Positions 42,564 to 51,839 of a stretch of DNA of 64,000 nt are shown here, piece by piece. Source of the DNA: Streptomyces sp. RB17. Lineage in GTDB: Bacteria > Actinomycetota > Actinomycetes > Streptomycetales > Streptomycetaceae. The translations under genes and the position numbers were made by a program. The stretch's first letter is position 1; each line of letters starts with the position of its first letter. A model generated the notes under the pieces. It saw only the letters and a program-made list of their open reading frames with translations, was not told where the DNA came from and searched no databases. Where the stretch lies: positions 186,001 to 250,000 of the forward strand of contig NZ_WEGL01000006.1 in NCBI RefSeq assembly GCF_009604455.1, written 5' to 3'.

Positions 42564-43784
42564 CTAGGGCGAGGTGGGCAGGTGCGGGGAGCGGAGCACG
42601 AGCAGGGTGATCTCGCTGGGGGCGAAGACGCGGAACGGCGGGCCCCAGAAGCCGGTGCCGCGGCTGGTGTAGAGGAGGGTGCGGGCGCCGTGGTGGCTGA
42701 GGCCGGCGAGGGCGGGCTGGTCGATGCGGACCAGGTGGTGGAAGGGCCAGATCTGGCCGCCGTGGGTGTGACCGGAGAGCTGGAGGTCGATGCCGTCGGC
42801 TGCCGCCCGGTCGACGAACTTGGGCTGGTGTGCCAGGAGCAGGACGGGCAGGTCGGGGTCGGCGCCTTTCAAAGCTCCGGCGAGGTGGGCGCGGTGGCCC
42901 GCCAGGCCGGAGGACTCGGCGGTGACGTCGTCCACGCCGGCGACCACGAGGCTGTCGCCTCCGCGTTCGAGCAGCAGATGGCGGTTGCGCAGCGGCTCCC
43001 AGCCCAGCTCGTCCATCAGGTCGACCCAGCCCTGGGCCTCGCTGTAGTACTCGTGGTTGCCGGTGACGTATACACGGGCCCGGGTGGCCCGCACGGTACT
43101 GAGGGGGGCGGCCTGGGCGCGGCGGCGCTCGGCCGTGCCGTCCGCGATGTCGCCGGTGTGGCAGACCAGGTCGGCTTCCAGGGTGTTCACCGTCTCGCAT
43201 ACCCGCGCCGACCAGCGGGCGCGATCGAGCGGGCCGTAGTGGGTGTCGGTGATGAGGACGACGCGAAGGCCGTCCAGCCCGGCACCCAGTCGCGGGAGTT
43301 GCACGTCGAGTCGGCGCACGCGAGGCACGCGGCGGGCCTCGGCGTACCCCCAGCCGAGCAGTACGGCGGTTACGCCGAGGACGGCCCAAGTGACGATTCG
43401 GGCCCGGTCCTGGCTCTCGCCGACGCCGGCCACGGTCAGGGCGAGCCGCAACAGGACGCCGAGCAGAACGGACCAGGTGAACAGGACCCAGCTGGTGCCC
43501 AGCAGGGTGTCACCGATGATCGCCGCCCGGTCCTGCTGGCGCCGGCCGTGGCCGCGCACCATCGCGAGCGGCATACCGATGAGGCCGAGGGCGAACAGGG
43601 CGGTGCCGACCAGCGTGACGGGCAGCGGCCAGTGCTGGCCGCTGTGCAGGAGAACCCAGCAGGGCACGGCCCACAGCAGAACGGGGGCGATCAGGGGGAT
43701 GTAGCGCATCAGGCGGTGCAGTCGGCTCTGCCGCGGCGCTCGCGCTTCACCGTCGGCGGGTCGGATGTTGCTGGTGGCGGTCAC
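42564..43784 (-). CDS. Membrane-anchored metallophosphoesterase
   Basis: 406 residues. About four hydrophobic helices in the first 170 residues precede a calcineurin-like phosphoesterase domain with LITDTHYG, VCHTGDIADG, VTGNHEYY, and LSGHTHGGQ, all metal-ligand motifs. This arrangement is the YaeI/YkuE-like group; lipid or cyclic-nucleotide pyrophosphates are possible substrates. A GTG start is chosen because GGGAGGGG lies five bases upstream. No clear functional link to the adjacent genes. Confidence 0.9.
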   Translation of the reverse strand: MTATSNIRPADGEARAPRQSRLHRLMRYIPLIAPVLLWAVPCWVLLHSGQHWPLPVTLVGTALFALGLIGMPLAMVRGHGRRQQDRAAIIGDTLLGTSWVLFTWSVLLGVLLRLALTVAGVGESQDRARIVTWAVLGVTAVLLGWGYAEARRVPRVRRLDVQLPRLGAGLDGLRVVLITDTHYGPLDRARWSARVCETVNTLEADLVCHTGDIADGTAERRRAQAAPLSTVRATRARVYVTGNHEYYSEAQGWVDLMDELGWEPLRNRHLLLERGGDSLVVAGVDDVTAESSGLAGHRAHLAGALKGADPDLPVLLLAHQPKFVDRAAADGIDLQLSGHTHGGQIWPFHHLVRIDQPALAGLSHHGARTLLYTSRGTGFWGPPFRVFAPSEITLLVLRSPHLPTSP

Positions 43785-45768
43785 GTTTCCCCTCCCTGAC
43801 CAGGCTGCCGTCTCGCGCACTGTATCCGGTCACCCTCGAGCCGGCCGGACCGGCGTTCATGGACGCGGCCCCTTCGAGCGCGCCCCGGCGGGACGATGGC
43901 CCAAGCCGATGATGGCGAGTACCGGCCTCACTGAAGCCGGTCAATGCGCCCCCGCAACAGGCTTTGTAAGATCGCCGGCCGCCGGGATCCGTGCCCCACG
44001 GTCGTACCAAGCCGGACCATACGAAACGCCGCCGAGCATCATCGAGTGCGGCTGTCAGGTCCGACGCGGTTGGTCCGATCTTGGAATGATCCACACAGAT
44101 GTCCAGATGCTACGCCGCGCCACTGACAGTCAGCCACGGCTTTGAGGTCCGATGATCAGTCCCGCGGGCAGGGGAGTTGAGGGTTGGATGGAGGGTCATC
44201 ATCCGCTGCCATGAGGGATCACCGGCGGTGCGATGGTCCAGGCGGGTGTGTGGCAGTACATGCGCCGGCTGGTGGCCGACGAGCGGTGGCAGTGGCGAGG
44301 GTGACCCCAACCGAGGCTTCGGCACGTAGGCGTCGGTTATTGCCGCCCAAAGTTGGCTTGCGTCGCTGGGACGGTGGGCTTGCTGCAACCGCAGTTGCCG
44401 AGCCGGCCGGCGCCGGCGCCGGACGCCGCCCTTGAGTCGCTGCTCGCGGATCCGGCCGCGGGCCCCGATGGCCGAGCGGGCCCGCGCGCACGGAAGGTCG
44501 GACGTGGCGGAGAGGCTGGTCGACATGATCGTCTCCGCCGCGTCCGGCTGACGCCCGGGGAGGGGCAGGGCAGGTGGCGTTCGGAGCTGCGGTCGATGAG
44601 TTCGGCGACGGCGGCGAAGGCGGCGCTGTCGTGGCGACAGGGATCCGGCATGTCCTGCCCGTCCAGGTACAGGTGCAGGTGCAGCTTGCCTAGTGGCAGG
44701 GCCGGCCATGCCGTGCGGCGAGGCGAGGGCCCCAGCGACCATGGCGAGCACGCTGTCGGCTATGGACGAGCCGTTCCGCGTCGACGGACGGCTCGGTGGC
44801 CGGTCAGGTCGTAGCCGCGCGCGGCGGCCTGCACGATGGGATCGGGCACCAGCTCGCACAGGACGCTTCCTGGGCGAGGGTGCGGCAGTGGACGACGTCC
44901 TTGGTGCCCTGCCGGCTGCTGGGCTTGACGACGAGCAGGCCCTGCGGTGCCTCGTCGAAGGCGGCGGGCGGGACCATGCGTGGAGGACGCCGTTCGGCCC
45001 GTGGTTGTACCGGGACGGATTCATTTGGAGCCCGCGCAGTGGCGTAGGGAGCCGTGTTGATTGCGGAGGGTAGCTCCGGTGGCGGGGTGCCGGGAGCGCA
45101 ACGATGCCTCCAGGCAACCGACTTCCGGCTGTGGAAGAGGCCAAGTTTCTTGGGGCTGTGGCTTGGACGGGTCTTCGCCTCGTTCCTTGATGGATGCTCG
45201 GCACCGATAAGCGAAACTCTTGCCCGGGGTGGCCGCCCGGCAGCATGCAGCGGTCGGCCCCTGCGGCGACCGCTCGAGCTTCCGGCCGGGGAAAGGCACT
45301 GGCCAACACCGCCCTGCAAGCTGGAGCTCTTACGCTGCTGGCGCAGGGCAGCAATCCGCCGGCCGTGGCCGCAGAGCGGTGGCCACCCGGCCACCCGCTC
45401 CGAGTCATACGGTCCCACCTGGCACAGGTTGTAAACACTGTCCGTGAGCGTCCAGCCAGTCCAAGATGAGCGCGTAATGCCAGGTCAGAGCATTGTGGTC
45501 GCGGGGAGTCGACGCAGTCGGTGATAGGCGTGTGAGAGCGGCGTTCGACGAGGAGCCCCGCAGATGCGGCCCGGCGTGGCTTCTGAGTAGGTGGGTTGAA
45601 GCGTCCGTCGTGGGCACCGTTGCACTCGGGTTCTCCTCTCTCGAGTACCCGCAGCAAGGACGCGGCGCCGACACGATTCTCACGGCCGATGCGCAGCATG
45701 CGATCCGGGAACTCTTCGCGGCCGACCAGGACGTACTCAGTTCAGGAGATGCCCGTGGTCCGGGCATC
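43785..45768. other. Decayed region without an intact gene
   Basis: About 2 kb in which no frame holds convincing codon bias over a gene length. Short coding-like pieces occur on the minus strand: DGQDMPDPCRHDSAAFAAVA (near 44.6 kb) followed in another frame by AAETIMSTSLSATSDLPCAR (near 44.5 kb), as if from one frameshifted gene, and LTWHYALILDWLDAHGQCLQ (near 45.45 kb). I do not recognise their families. The region also contains an aldehyde-dehydrogenase tail relic. Confidence 0.6.
45094..45162 (-). pseudogene. Second relic of the aldehyde dehydrogenase 3' end plus downstream sequence
   Basis: About 69 bases match 52789-52857 with roughly 8 to 10 differences, covering the last codons (SHSPKKLGLF versus SYSPKKLGFF), the position of the stop and the hairpin arm beyond it. 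The stop itself is lost. The match starts inside the left arm of the hairpin present at the intact locus. Same orientation as the intact copy, so the two bracket 7.6 kb as direct repeats. Confidence 0.8.
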
Positions 45769-46785
45769 TCAGCCCGTGGCGTCGCCCCGCTCGGCTCGCA
45801 GGGCGTCCCGATGGGCCGCGGGCCCCCGGCCGAACCAGCGCTGGCAGGATCGGCTGAGCACGCTCTGCTCGGTGTAGCCCAGCTCGTGGGCCAGCTGTGT
45901 CAGGCTCATGCCCGTGTCGCGGAGGTAGTGCTGGGCGACCTCTGCACGAACCTGCTCCACCAGACCCGCGAACGTCGTACCCTCGGCCGCCAGCCGGCGC
46001 TGGAGCGTCTTCGGGTGCACGGCGAGCTGATCCGCGACCAGGTTCATCGCAAGGGCGCCCGTCGGCAGCAGCTGTCGCACGAGCTCACGGACCGGGCCTG
46101 TCAGCCCGTGGCCTCGGGTGGTGATGATGCTGTCGAGGTAGTGCACCAGCGCCTGGTGGGCGAGATGGTCGTAGTTGAGCTCCCGGCCCAGGTCGGCCGT
46201 GCGCAGTACCAAGCCGGCTCGCCGCTGGGCGAACAGGACGGTACAGGAGAAGTACTCGCGATAATCGGCCTCGTCGGTGAGCGGGTCGTGCGGAAGGTGA
46301 ACCTGGAGCGGGTGGTAGTCGCTTCCCATGAGGAAGCGGAAGACCTGGAGCGCGATTCCGAGTGACAGCTCCGTTACCTGGGCCAGCGGAGGCAGTCCCT
46401 CCGTGAGTACCCGGAATTCGAGGAACGTGCGCTCGGACCTTGGCAACGTCTCGACCGTCACCTCGATGGCCGGGCCGTACGCGGCGAGGTAGGTCTTGAA
46501 GGTTTCCAATGCCGCACTCATCGTCGGGGCGGTCCGCGCAGCCACCCCGACCGGCCCGAAGATCTCGATGCCCTGGCGCAGGGCGAGCCGTCGTCCGAAG
46601 TCGAGGTCGCCGGTGGCTCGAGACGCCGCATTCAGGGCGAGCACCAGGCTGCGATAGGTGATGAAGACCTCGTATTTGCCCTCGTCCTCGGAACGGACAC
46701 CGGCGGAGCGGAGGATCGGCAGCGGGTCGGCCCCCCGCTCGGCGGCAAGCTCGGAGAAGTTGAGCAGACAGGTGCTCCGAATCAT
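45769..46785 (-). CDS. AraC-family regulator (OruR-like, arabinose-binding-type N-domain)
   Basis: 338 residues. N-terminal ligand domain (FSELAAERGADPLPILRSAG to about residue 210) and C-terminal double helix-turn-helix with NLVADQLAVHPKTLQRRLAA and LTQLAHELGYTEQSVLSRSC. The ATG at 46785 is preferred since AGGA lies seven bases upstream; ATG 46791 and one at 46863 are also in frame. It is divergent from the amidohydrolase at 46896, and two near-identical 15-base direct repeats lie just before its start, the usual binding pattern of AraC activators. Likely activates the amidohydrolase. Confidence 0.88.
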   Translation of the reverse strand: MIRSTCLLNFSELAAERGADPLPILRSAGVRSEDEGKYEVFITYRSLVLALNAASRATGDLDFGRRLALRQGIEIFGPVGVAARTAPTMSAALETFKTYLAAYGPAIEVTVETLPRSERTFLEFRVLTEGLPPLAQVTELSLGIALQVFRFLMGSDYHPLQVHLPHDPLTDEADYREYFSCTVLFAQRRAGLVLRTADLGRELNYDHLAHQALVHYLDSIITTRGHGLTGPVRELVRQLLPTGALAMNLVADQLAVHPKTLQRRLAAEGTTFAGLVEQVRAEVAQHYLRDTGMSLTQLAHELGYTEQSVLSRSCQRWFGRGPAAHRDALRAERGDATG

Positions 46786-46791
46786 GGCCAT

Positions 46792-46827
46792 GTCCTGAAC
46801 TGTCAAAGAGTTGTCCTCTGCTGTCAA
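46792..46827. promoter_or_regulatory. Direct-repeat operator for the AraC regulator
   Basis: Minus-strand reading gives TTGACAGCAGAGGAC (46827-46813) and TTGACAGTTCAGGAC (46806-46792), 12 of 15 bases equal, starting 21 bases apart (two helical turns). AraC-family dimers bind such tandem sites. They lie in the 110-base gap between regulator and amidohydrolase. Confidence 0.6.
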
Positions 46828-46895
46828 GACCACAGGGGTGGCGTTCCTGGAGGGTTGCGGCATTCCCGAGCCAGATTCGAATCCGAGGTGCAGTT

Positions 46896-48662
46896 ATGTC
46901 CGAAGCGCAGCGCGGCGCAGCGGTGGTCATCCGTGGCGGCACCGTCTTCGACGGTACGGCCGATGCCCCTGGGCGGACGGCGGACGTCCTGGTGCGTGAC
47001 GGCAGGGTCGAGCGGATCGGTGAGATCCGGGAGATTCCCGAGGGTGCCGAGGTGGTGGACGCCAAGGGCTGCTGGGTCACCCCGGGCTTCATCGACCTGC
47101 ACACGCACTACGACGCCGAGCTGGAGGTGTCGCCGGGCCTCACCGAGTCGGTGCGCCACGGCATCACCACCGTGCTGGTCGGCAGCTGTGGCCTGTCCTT
47201 CGCGGTGGGCACGCCCGAGGACCTGGCCGACCAGTTCTGCCGGGTCGAGGCGATTCCCCGGTCGACCGTGCTGCCGATGCTGGAGCGGGTCAAGCGCTGG
47301 GACACCCCGACCGCGTACGTCGAGCACCTGCGGGACTCGGCGATCGGCCCGAACGTCACCAGCATGCTCGGCCACAACGCCGTACGCGCCCATGTGATGG
47401 GTCTGGGACGCAGTCTGGACGAGAAGATCAAGCCGACCGAGCACGAGGTCGGTACGATGCTCGGGCTGCTGCACGAGTCGCTCGACGCCGGCTACCTGGG
47501 CATGTCCTTCAACACCCTGCCGTGGGACAAGGTCGACGGCGACCGCTACCGCAGCAGGCCGATGCCCTCGGTACACGCGGACTGGCGCGAGTACCGCAGC
47601 TTCACCAAGGTGCTGCGCGAGCGCGACGCCATCTGGCAGGTCGTGCCCAATCTGCAGAACCGCCTCAACTTCCTGCCGATCATGCTGCACAGCGGCGGCT
47701 TCCGGCGGAAGCCCATGAAGACCATGATGATCTCCATGGTGGACTCCCGGGCCTTCCGTGCGTACTACAAGATCGCCGGACACCTGTCCCAGGGCATCAA
47801 CAAGCTGTACGGCGGCAACATCCGCTTCCAGTCCCTGCCCAACCCCTTCGACCTGTGGGTGGACGGCCTGGAGGTCCCCATCATCGAGGAGCTCGGTGCC
47901 GGCACCGAAGCGCTGCACGAGACCGATCCGGACAAGCGCAAGGCCATGATGTACGACCCGGCCTTCCGCAGGAAGTTCAGCCGCCAGTGGCACAACCCCT
48001 TCGCCGGCCGCGCCTACCACCGCAAACTCAGTGAGCCGAAGATCGTCAACTGCCCGGACCCGTCCCTGATCGGCAAGACCTTCGCTGAGGTGGCCGCCGA
48101 GCGCGGCGTCAAGCCCTTCGACGCCTTCCTCGACCTGCAGGGCGAGTACGGCAACGACCTGCGCTGGTACACCGTGCTCGGCAACGACCGCCCCGACCAG
48201 CTGGCCTGGATCGCCAACCACCCCTCGGTGCTCATGGGCTTCTCCGACGCCGGCGCCCACCTGCGCAACATGGGCTTCTACAACTTCCCGCTGCGCCTGT
48301 TCAAGCTGGTCCGCGACCGCGCTGCCGAGGGGAAGCCGGTCATGTCCACGGAGCGGGCCGTGCACCGGGTCACCGGTGAGATCGCCGACTACCTGGGTAT
48401 CGACGCCGGCTACCTCGCCGAGGGCCGTCGCGCTGACCTGGTCGTGGTGGACCCGGCCGGGCTCACCGACGAGGTCGACCAGGCGCACGAGGAGCCGATG
48501 GAGGGCTTCGACGGCATGGAGCGCCTGGTGCGGCGCAACGACGCCGCGGTGCGCGCCGTGTACGTGAACGGCCGGCTCGCCTGGGACGGCAGGCAGCCCG
48601 GCCGCGGTTTCGGTAGCGAGCGAGGCTTCGGGACATTCCTTCCGGCCACTGGCACGGCCTGA
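46896..48662 (+). CDS. N-acyl-D-amino-acid deacylase family amidohydrolase
   Basis: 588-residue amidohydrolase with VTPGFIDLHTHYDAE (metal histidines), LVGSCGLSFAV (bridging cysteine as in D-aminoacylases), and the late aspartate in LMGFSDAGAHLRNMG. It is larger than the 510-residue D-aminoacylase at 27.1 kb and differs through the middle (insert around DWREYRSFTKVLRERDA), as in family members of unknown substrate often called N-acyl-D-aspartate/glutamate deacylases. GAGGTG precedes the ATG. Divergent from the AraC regulator; followed by a broken MFS gene and an aldehyde dehydrogenase. Confidence 0.88.
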   Translation: MSEAQRGAAVVIRGGTVFDGTADAPGRTADVLVRDGRVERIGEIREIPEGAEVVDAKGCWVTPGFIDLHTHYDAELEVSPGLTESVRHGITTVLVGSCGLSFAVGTPEDLADQFCRVEAIPRSTVLPMLERVKRWDTPTAYVEHLRDSAIGPNVTSMLGHNAVRAHVMGLGRSLDEKIKPTEHEVGTMLGLLHESLDAGYLGMSFNTLPWDKVDGDRYRSRPMPSVHADWREYRSFTKVLRERDAIWQVVPNLQNRLNFLPIMLHSGGFRRKPMKTMMISMVDSRAFRAYYKIAGHLSQGINKLYGGNIRFQSLPNPFDLWVDGLEVPIIEELGAGTEALHETDPDKRKAMMYDPAFRRKFSRQWHNPFAGRAYHRKLSEPKIVNCPDPSLIGKTFAEVAAERGVKPFDAFLDLQGEYGNDLRWYTVLGNDRPDQLAWIANHPSVLMGFSDAGAHLRNMGFYNFPLRLFKLVRDRAAEGKPVMSTERAVHRVTGEIADYLGIDAGYLAEGRRADLVVVDPAGLTDEVDQAHEEPMEGFDGMERLVRRNDAAVRAVYVNGRLAWDGRQPGRGFGSERGFGTFLPATGTA

Positions 48663-48819
48663 CCGACTTTCGGGAGGTGGCGGTGCGGGCCGCGGAACGT
48701 GCGTCTCCGGGGCCCGCACCGCCCGTACCCCCAGCATGGCTCCACAGTTGCTGACCTGGAGTTTCGCTGGATGATCAGCCAGCTTGGAGGTGCTCATTGA
48801 TCAAGCCTGCGACGGCCTG

Positions 48820-49256
48820 CCGACGATCGATCCGCGCTGTGAGCAGCCGCTGGGCTCGTGCCCGTGTCGGCGGCACGGCATCACGCTGATCCTCTGCGCT
48901 CTGGCCTGCCTGGCCCTGCCGGCCTTCCACACGGCCCTCACCGTGGTCCTGCTGCTGGGGTTCGGGCCCGCCGGGTTGATTTCGGGCTCGCCGGGTTGAT
49001 GGGGAGCGTCGCGGCGATCACGGTCGCGGAACTCGCGCCCGGTCGGCGCCGTGGCGGCGCCCTGGGCCCGATGGACGCGGGGGTGACCACCGCCGGACTG
49101 ATCGCGCCGACGCCGACCGGCCACCTGGTCGACACCCAGGGCGCGGCCGGTTACGGGCACGCCGTGCACCTCACCGGAGCCCTGTTCCTGCTCGGTGGTG
49201 CTGCCGCCGTCCTGATGATCGACGCCGCACGTGACGCGCGCCGTCTGGTCGAGTGA
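48820..49256 (+). pseudogene. MFS transporter, 5'-truncated and frameshifted
   Basis: C-terminal third of a major-facilitator protein: helices HGITLILCALACLALPAF and ALTVVLLLGFG, then, in another frame, MGSVAAITVAELAPGRRRGG and GALFLLGGAAAVLMIDAARD. A 20-base tandem duplication at 48961-49000 causes the frame change and brings in a TGA. Removing one copy restores LLLGFGLAGLMGSVAAIT in a single frame. No N-terminal helices precede, so the gene was already shortened. Dead. Confidence 0.82.
48961..49000. repeat. 20-bp tandem duplication inside the MFS pseudogene
   Basis: TTCGGGCCCGCCGGGTTGAT is followed directly by the same 20 bases with one C-to-T change. The length is not a multiple of three, so it shifts the reading frame. 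Confidence 0.95.
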
Positions 49257-49304
49257 CCCACCCCCGTTTCCGACCGCACCAGTTCGCCACCGCCAAGGAG
49301 TGAA

Positions 49305-51011
49305 GTGAACACCCCCACCCTCGACACCGCCGCCCTCGACCGTGTCCTGTGCGCACTGCGTGCGAACGCCCAGTCGTGGGCAGATGCGCCGCTCGCGGAG
49401 CGGATCGGCCTGCTGGAGCGGCTCCTGCCGCGGATCGCCGACGGCGCGGCCGAGCTGGCCGCGGTCGGCGCCCGTGCCAAGGGATATGGCCCCGACTCCC
49501 CTTGGGCTGCCGAGGACTGGGCCGGCGGGCCCTGGGCGCTGGCCCAGAATGTCAGCGCTCGTCTGCATGTGCTGCGGCGGATCGCCGATGGCCGCGACCC
49601 GCTGCCCGCCGGGGCGGTGCGGGAGCAGGACGGCCGGACCTGGGTGGATGTCTTCCCGGCCATCGGCTGGGACCGGTTGCTGCTGGGCGGCTATTCGGCC
49701 CAGGTCCGGATCCGTCCTGGTACCACGGCTGAGCAGGTACGGGAGCGGGCGGCCGGACAGTACTGCGGCCGCGCCGAGATCCCCGGCCTCGCCCTGGTCC
49801 TGGGCGCGGGGAACGTCGCCGCGCTGACCGCGGCCGACATCCTCCACAAGCTGTACGCCGAGGGCCAGGTCGTCGTCGCCAAGATGAACCCGGTCAACGC
49901 CTATCTGCGCCCCCACTTCGAGCGGATCTTCATCGAGTTCATCGAGCGGGGCTGGGTGCGGTTCGTCGACGGCGGCTCCGCCGAGGGCGCCTACCTCACC
50001 ACCCACGACGGCGTGGACACCATCCACATCACCGGCAGCGAGCGCACCCACGACGCCATCGTCTGGGGCACCGACGAGCAGGCCGAGCAGCGCCGCCGCA
50101 GCGACACCCCGCTGATCGACAAGCCGTTCACCAGCGAGCTGGGCGGCGTCAGCCCCTGCATCGTGGTGCCCGGGGAGTGGAGCGCGGCCGACTTCCGCTA
50201 CCAGGCCGAGCACATCGTCACCAGCAAGATGAACAACTCCGGCCACAACTGCATCGCCAGCCAGATCCTGGTGCTGCCCCGCTCCTGGGACGGCACCGAG
50301 CGGCTGCTGGAGGAGATCCGCACGGTGCTGCGCGCCCTCCCCGCCCGCACCGACTACTACCCCGGCGCGGAGCAGCGCCTCGCCGCGGTCCGCCAGGCGC
50401 ACCCGGAGGCCGAGAACCACGCCGACGGCTGCCGGCTGCTCGTACCCGACATCACCGACCACAACGACGTGCTGCTCACCGGCGAGGTGTTCGCCAGCGC
50501 GCTGGGCGTGGTCCGTCTGCCCGGCGGTACCCCGGCCACATTCCTGCGCCACGCCGTGGACTTTGCCAATGACACCCTGCCCGGCACCCTGGGGGCCACG
50601 CTGATCGTCCACCCGGCCACCGAGAAGGCCCATCCCGAGGCGGTCGGGTCGGCCATCTCCGGGCTGCGGTATGGAACCCTCGGCGTCAATACCTGGTCCG
50701 CCCTCGGCTTCCTGCTGGGCTACACGCCCTGGGGCGCCCACCCGGGGCACACCCAGCAGGACATCGGCAGCGGCATCGGCTTCGTCAACAACGCCTACAT
50801 GCTCGAGGACATCGAGAAGACCGTGCTGCGCGCCCCCTTCGCCCCCACGCCGCGCGGGCTGTTCACCGGCTCGCCGTCGCTGTCGCCGCGCCCGCCGTAC
50901 TTCGTCACCAACCGCGCCGGCGTCACCACCCTCGAACGGCTCACCCGCTTCACGACCGCGCCCGGCATCGCCCAGCTCCCCGCCATCTTCGCCTCCGCCC
51001 TCCGAGGCTGA
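49305..51011 (+). CDS. Long-form aldehyde dehydrogenase family protein
   Basis: 568 residues, about 80 longer than common ALDHs, from a GTG with AAGGAG five bases upstream. The nucleophile is in MNNSGHNCIASQILV and a glutamate in FTSELGGVSPCIV. The N-terminal third (LAERIGLLERLLPRIADGAA, GGPWALAQNVSARLHVLRRI) and C-terminus are unlike ordinary ALDHs. It may act on an aldehyde or acyl-CoA from a lipid or amine pathway. It sits between a dead transporter and a fragment of an acyl-CoA synthetase, suggesting the remainder of a once larger catabolic set. Confidence 0.82.
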   Translation: MNTPTLDTAALDRVLCALRANAQSWADAPLAERIGLLERLLPRIADGAAELAAVGARAKGYGPDSPWAAEDWAGGPWALAQNVSARLHVLRRIADGRDPLPAGAVREQDGRTWVDVFPAIGWDRLLLGGYSAQVRIRPGTTAEQVRERAAGQYCGRAEIPGLALVLGAGNVAALTAADILHKLYAEGQVVVAKMNPVNAYLRPHFERIFIEFIERGWVRFVDGGSAEGAYLTTHDGVDTIHITGSERTHDAIVWGTDEQAEQRRRSDTPLIDKPFTSELGGVSPCIVVPGEWSAADFRYQAEHIVTSKMNNSGHNCIASQILVLPRSWDGTERLLEEIRTVLRALPARTDYYPGAEQRLAAVRQAHPEAENHADGCRLLVPDITDHNDVLLTGEVFASALGVVRLPGGTPATFLRHAVDFANDTLPGTLGATLIVHPATEKAHPEAVGSAISGLRYGTLGVNTWSALGFLLGYTPWGAHPGHTQQDIGSGIGFVNNAYMLEDIEKTVLRAPFAPTPRGLFTGSPSLSPRPPYFVTNRAGVTTLERLTRFTTAPGIAQLPAIFASALRG

Positions 51012-51027
51012 CCCGTGCGGCCTCCCG

Positions 51028-51310
51028 ATGAACCTCAACGACTTCCTGATCCGTGCCGCCGCCGACCACGGGCACCGTCGCGCGGTCGAACTCGGAGACC
51101 ACGGGCTCACCTACACGGAGCTGGACGCCCTGGCCGGCCGTACCTCGCGTTCCTCGCCGCACGCGGCGTCGCCCCCGGCGACCGGGTGGGCCTGATGCTG
51201 CCTGACCCGACTGAGTTCCCCGTCCTGTAGCCGGTGCCGTCGTGGTGCCGATGAACCCCATGCTCAAGGCACGCGAGATCGTCCACCAGGTGGCGGGACT
51301 CCGGTATGGC
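51028..51310 (+). pseudogene. 5' fragment of an acyl-CoA synthetase (AMP-binding) gene
   Basis: Begins MNLNDFLIRAAADHGHRRAV and LTYTELDALAGR, then changes frame to YLAFLAARGVAPGDRVGLML and again to GAVVVPMNPMLKAREIVHQV. All three pieces are consecutive segments of the N-terminus of FadD-like synthetases. The remaining 400 or so codons are absent. It starts 17 bases after the aldehyde dehydrogenase stop, so it was once the next gene of that operon. Confidence 0.8.
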
Positions 51311-51361
51311 CCTGCTGCTCGCCTGGGCTTGACTCTGTCGGGGTTCTTGGGGCGGTCGACG

Positions 51362-51691
51362 TCAGCTCCCGGGGGTTCGCCAGGACTTCGACCGGTGGAT
51401 TCCATGTTGGTCCAGGAAGTCCTGGAAGGCCGTCGGTCGCCGTGGCGGGTGTGTTTCGCCGGCCAGCATGCCGTGTCCGTGGACGAGTTCGTTGACGGTG
51501 CTCTCCACTCCTGAGCGGACCGAGTAGCGGGCCTTTCAGTCAGGAGTCTGCTGCTCGGCGCGGACCCGGACGTGCAGGTCGCGGAGTTCTCGCGGAGGGA
51601 AGCTCAGGTTCCGGGCTCTCTGGTGGGAGGTGGTGCACCGAGTGCAGACCGGGCAGGGCCGGCACTGGCCCTTGGTGAACCGGGCCTCGGT
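51362..51691 (-). mobile_element. Relic of an IS1182-type transposase (C-terminal part)
   Basis: One continuous frame reads FTKGQCRPCPVCTRC, RARNLSFPPRELRDLHVRVR, then an in-frame TGA at 51536-51538 where a Trp codon is expected, then ARYSVRSGVESTVNELVHGH and GM. RSGVExTxxExxHGHGM is the conserved last motif of IS1182-family DDE transposases and FTKGxCxxCPxxxxC its cysteine motif. The 5' two thirds and both terminal repeats are missing, so it cannot move. Confidence 0.72.
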
Positions 51692-51839
51692 CAGCGGCCG
51701 CGGTGGGTGAAGAGGTCGGGTAAGGGCCTTGCCAAGCCCGCACAGTTCGCGGCGACGCGACCATGCACGGCTGATGCCCCGCCCGGCGTTCTTGCGCCCG
51801 CACGGGCCGCGGTCCCTTGTCCGCCCTTGACCGACCCAT

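Noticed and set aside
44110..45699. A 529-codon minus-strand open frame
   Set aside because: Composition rich in Arg, Pro and Ser with no third-position bias or recognisable domain; it crosses the ALDH relic. Treated as decayed DNA.
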